Positions 4,994 to 5,936 of a stretch of 5,936 bases of DNA are shown here, piece after piece. The notes below the pieces were generated by a model. The model was not told the origin of the DNA. It made no database searches and saw only the letters and a program-made list of their open reading frames with translations. The DNA comes from Paucimonas sp. (GTDB lineage Bacteria; Pseudomonadota; Gammaproteobacteria; Burkholderiales; Burkholderiaceae_D). How positions within the stretch are numbered: the first letter of the stretch is position 1; each line of letters starts with the position of its first letter. Made by a program: the position numbers and the translations under genes. The stretch lies in assembly GCA_029266815.1 (NCBI GenBank), contig JAQSWC010000134.1:1-5936 (forward strand), read 5' to 3'.

Positions 4994-5936
4994 TCAGTTT
5001 TTCGATTGATCGACCAGCTTGTTCTTGGCAATCCAAGGCATCATTGCACGGAGCTTGGCGCCCACTTCTTCAATCTGGTGCTCAGCCGTCAAGCGACGAC
5101 GCGAGATCAACGTCGGTGCGCCAGCCTTGTTTTCAAGGATGAAGCTCTTCGCGTATTCACCCGTCTGAATGTCCTTCAGGCACTGGCGCATCGCGTTCTT
5201 GGTGTCTTCGGTCACGACACGCGGGCCGGTGACGTATTCACCGTATTCCGCATTGTTCGAGATCGAGTAGTTCATATTGGCGATGCCGCCTTCGTAGATC
5301 AGGTCGACGATCAACTTCAGTTCGTGCAGGCACTCGAAATAAGCCATTTCAGGCGCGTAACCCGCTTCCACCAGCGTTTCGAAACCGGCCTTGATCAGCT
5401 CGACCGTACCGCCGCAGAGAACGGCTTGCTCGCCGAACAGGTCGGTCTCGGTCTCTTCACGGAAGTTGGTCTCGATGATGCCGGCACGGCCGCCGCCGTT
5501 TGCCATCGCGTACGACAGGGCAATATCGCGCGCCATGCCCGATTTATCCTGGTACACAGCGACCAAGTGAGGCACACCGCCGCCCTGGGCGTAAGTACCA
5601 CGCACAGTATGGCCGGGTGCTTTCGGCGCAATCATGATGACGTCGAGGTCAGCACGCGGCACGACCTGGCCGTAGTGAACGTTGAAACCGTGTGCGAATG
5701 CCAGCGCTGCGCCCTGCTTTGCGTACGGAGCGACGTTTTCGTTGTAGACCTGGGCGATATTCTCGTCCGGCAGCAGGATCATCACAACGTCGGCGGCTTT
5801 CACAGCCTCGTTCACTTCAGCGACCTTCAGGCCGGCCTTCTCCACCTTCTGCCACGAAGCGCCGCCCTTGCGCAGGCCGACGGTCACGTTCACGCCGGAT
5901 TCGCTCAGGTTCTGCGCGTGCGCGTGGCCCTGGGAG
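4994..5936 (-). CDS. ilvC: Ketol-acid reductoisomerase (NADP), N-terminus cut by the window edge
   Basis: Second step of valine, isoleucine and (through ketoisovalerate) leucine synthesis: NADPH- and Mg-dependent isomerisation and reduction of acetolactate or acetohydroxybutyrate. The frame is open to the right edge. The first complete codon is Ser of SQGHAHAQNL, the end of the Rossmann-fold nucleotide motif, so about 25 residues are missing. The full protein would be about 338 residues, the class I short form. In that numbering the metal and substrate residues are all present: D190 and E194 (DLFGEQ), E226 and E230 (FECLHELK), and S251 (SISNNAEYG). The chain ends DQSKN-stop, followed by the strong terminator at 4949-4978. 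In related genomes ilvC follows the acetolactate synthase genes, which would lie outside this window. Confidence 0.97.
   Translation of the reverse strand, partial: SQGHAHAQNLSESGVNVTVGLRKGGASWQKVEKAGLKVAEVNEAVKAADVVMILLPDENIAQVYNENVAPYAKQGAALAFAHGFNVHYGQVVPRADLDVIMIAPKAPGHTVRGTYAQGGGVPHLVAVYQDKSGMARDIALSYAMANGGGRAGIIETNFREETETDLFGEQAVLCGGTVELIKAGFETLVEAGYAPEMAYFECLHELKLIVDLIYEGGIANMNYSISNNAEYGEYVTGPRVVTEDTKNAMRQCLKDIQTGEYAKSFILENKAGAPTLISRRRLTAEHQIEEVGAKLRAMMPWIAKNKLVDQSKN

Overview
The window reads as ordinary chromosomal housekeeping DNA from a betaproteobacterium, most likely of the Oxalobacteraceae type (Herminiimonas/Janthinobacterium/Collimonas-like). This rests on protein character, moderate GC content, and a gene order (ilvC ... 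psd, pssA, leuA, then rpsO) that I recall as typical of Betaproteobacteria. The genus is inference; no search was run. Every gene I can support lies on the minus strand, so the text below follows transcription from the right end to the left.

Right end: ilvC (ketol-acid reductoisomerase) is cut by the window edge and lacks about 25 N-terminal residues. It ends at a very clear intrinsic terminator with a C(UUCG)G loop on its own strand. Next come two cell-envelope genes, a secreted SIMPL/DUF541 protein and a tiny lipoprotein. The SIMPL stop codon lies inside or next to the lipoprotein's Shine-Dalgarno, so the two are probably translationally coupled. After about 100 bp with a possible promoter comes psd, with a TTG start supported by a good Shine-Dalgarno, and then pssA. 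These two make phosphatidylethanolamine from CDP-diacylglycerol by way of phosphatidylserine.

Middle and left: the 245-bp pssA-leuA gap holds a promoter-like pair, a 26-codon leucine-rich ORF that looks like an attenuation leader peptide, and two hairpins before the Shine-Dalgarno of leuA (2-isopropylmalate synthase). The predicted +1 falls on the A of the leader-peptide ATG, so that mRNA may be leaderless. The 267-bp leuA-rpsO gap holds a good sigma70-type promoter, an intrinsic terminator whose hairpin begins at about the predicted +1, and a two-part hairpin directly upstream of the rpsO Shine-Dalgarno. rpsO (ribosomal protein S15) runs off the left edge after 69 codons.

Functionally, ilvC and leuA belong to branched-chain amino acid synthesis (isoleucine/valine, and the leucine branch), psd and pssA to phospholipid synthesis, and rpsO to translation. 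I see no mobile element, CRISPR array, tRNA or rRNA gene, or exotic multigene system. The interesting content is in the two regulatory gaps and in the uncharacterised SIMPL-lipoprotein pair. No gene-free stretch exceeds 300 bases. The 98 bp upstream of the SIMPL gene (4851-4948) holds no promoter I can call with confidence.
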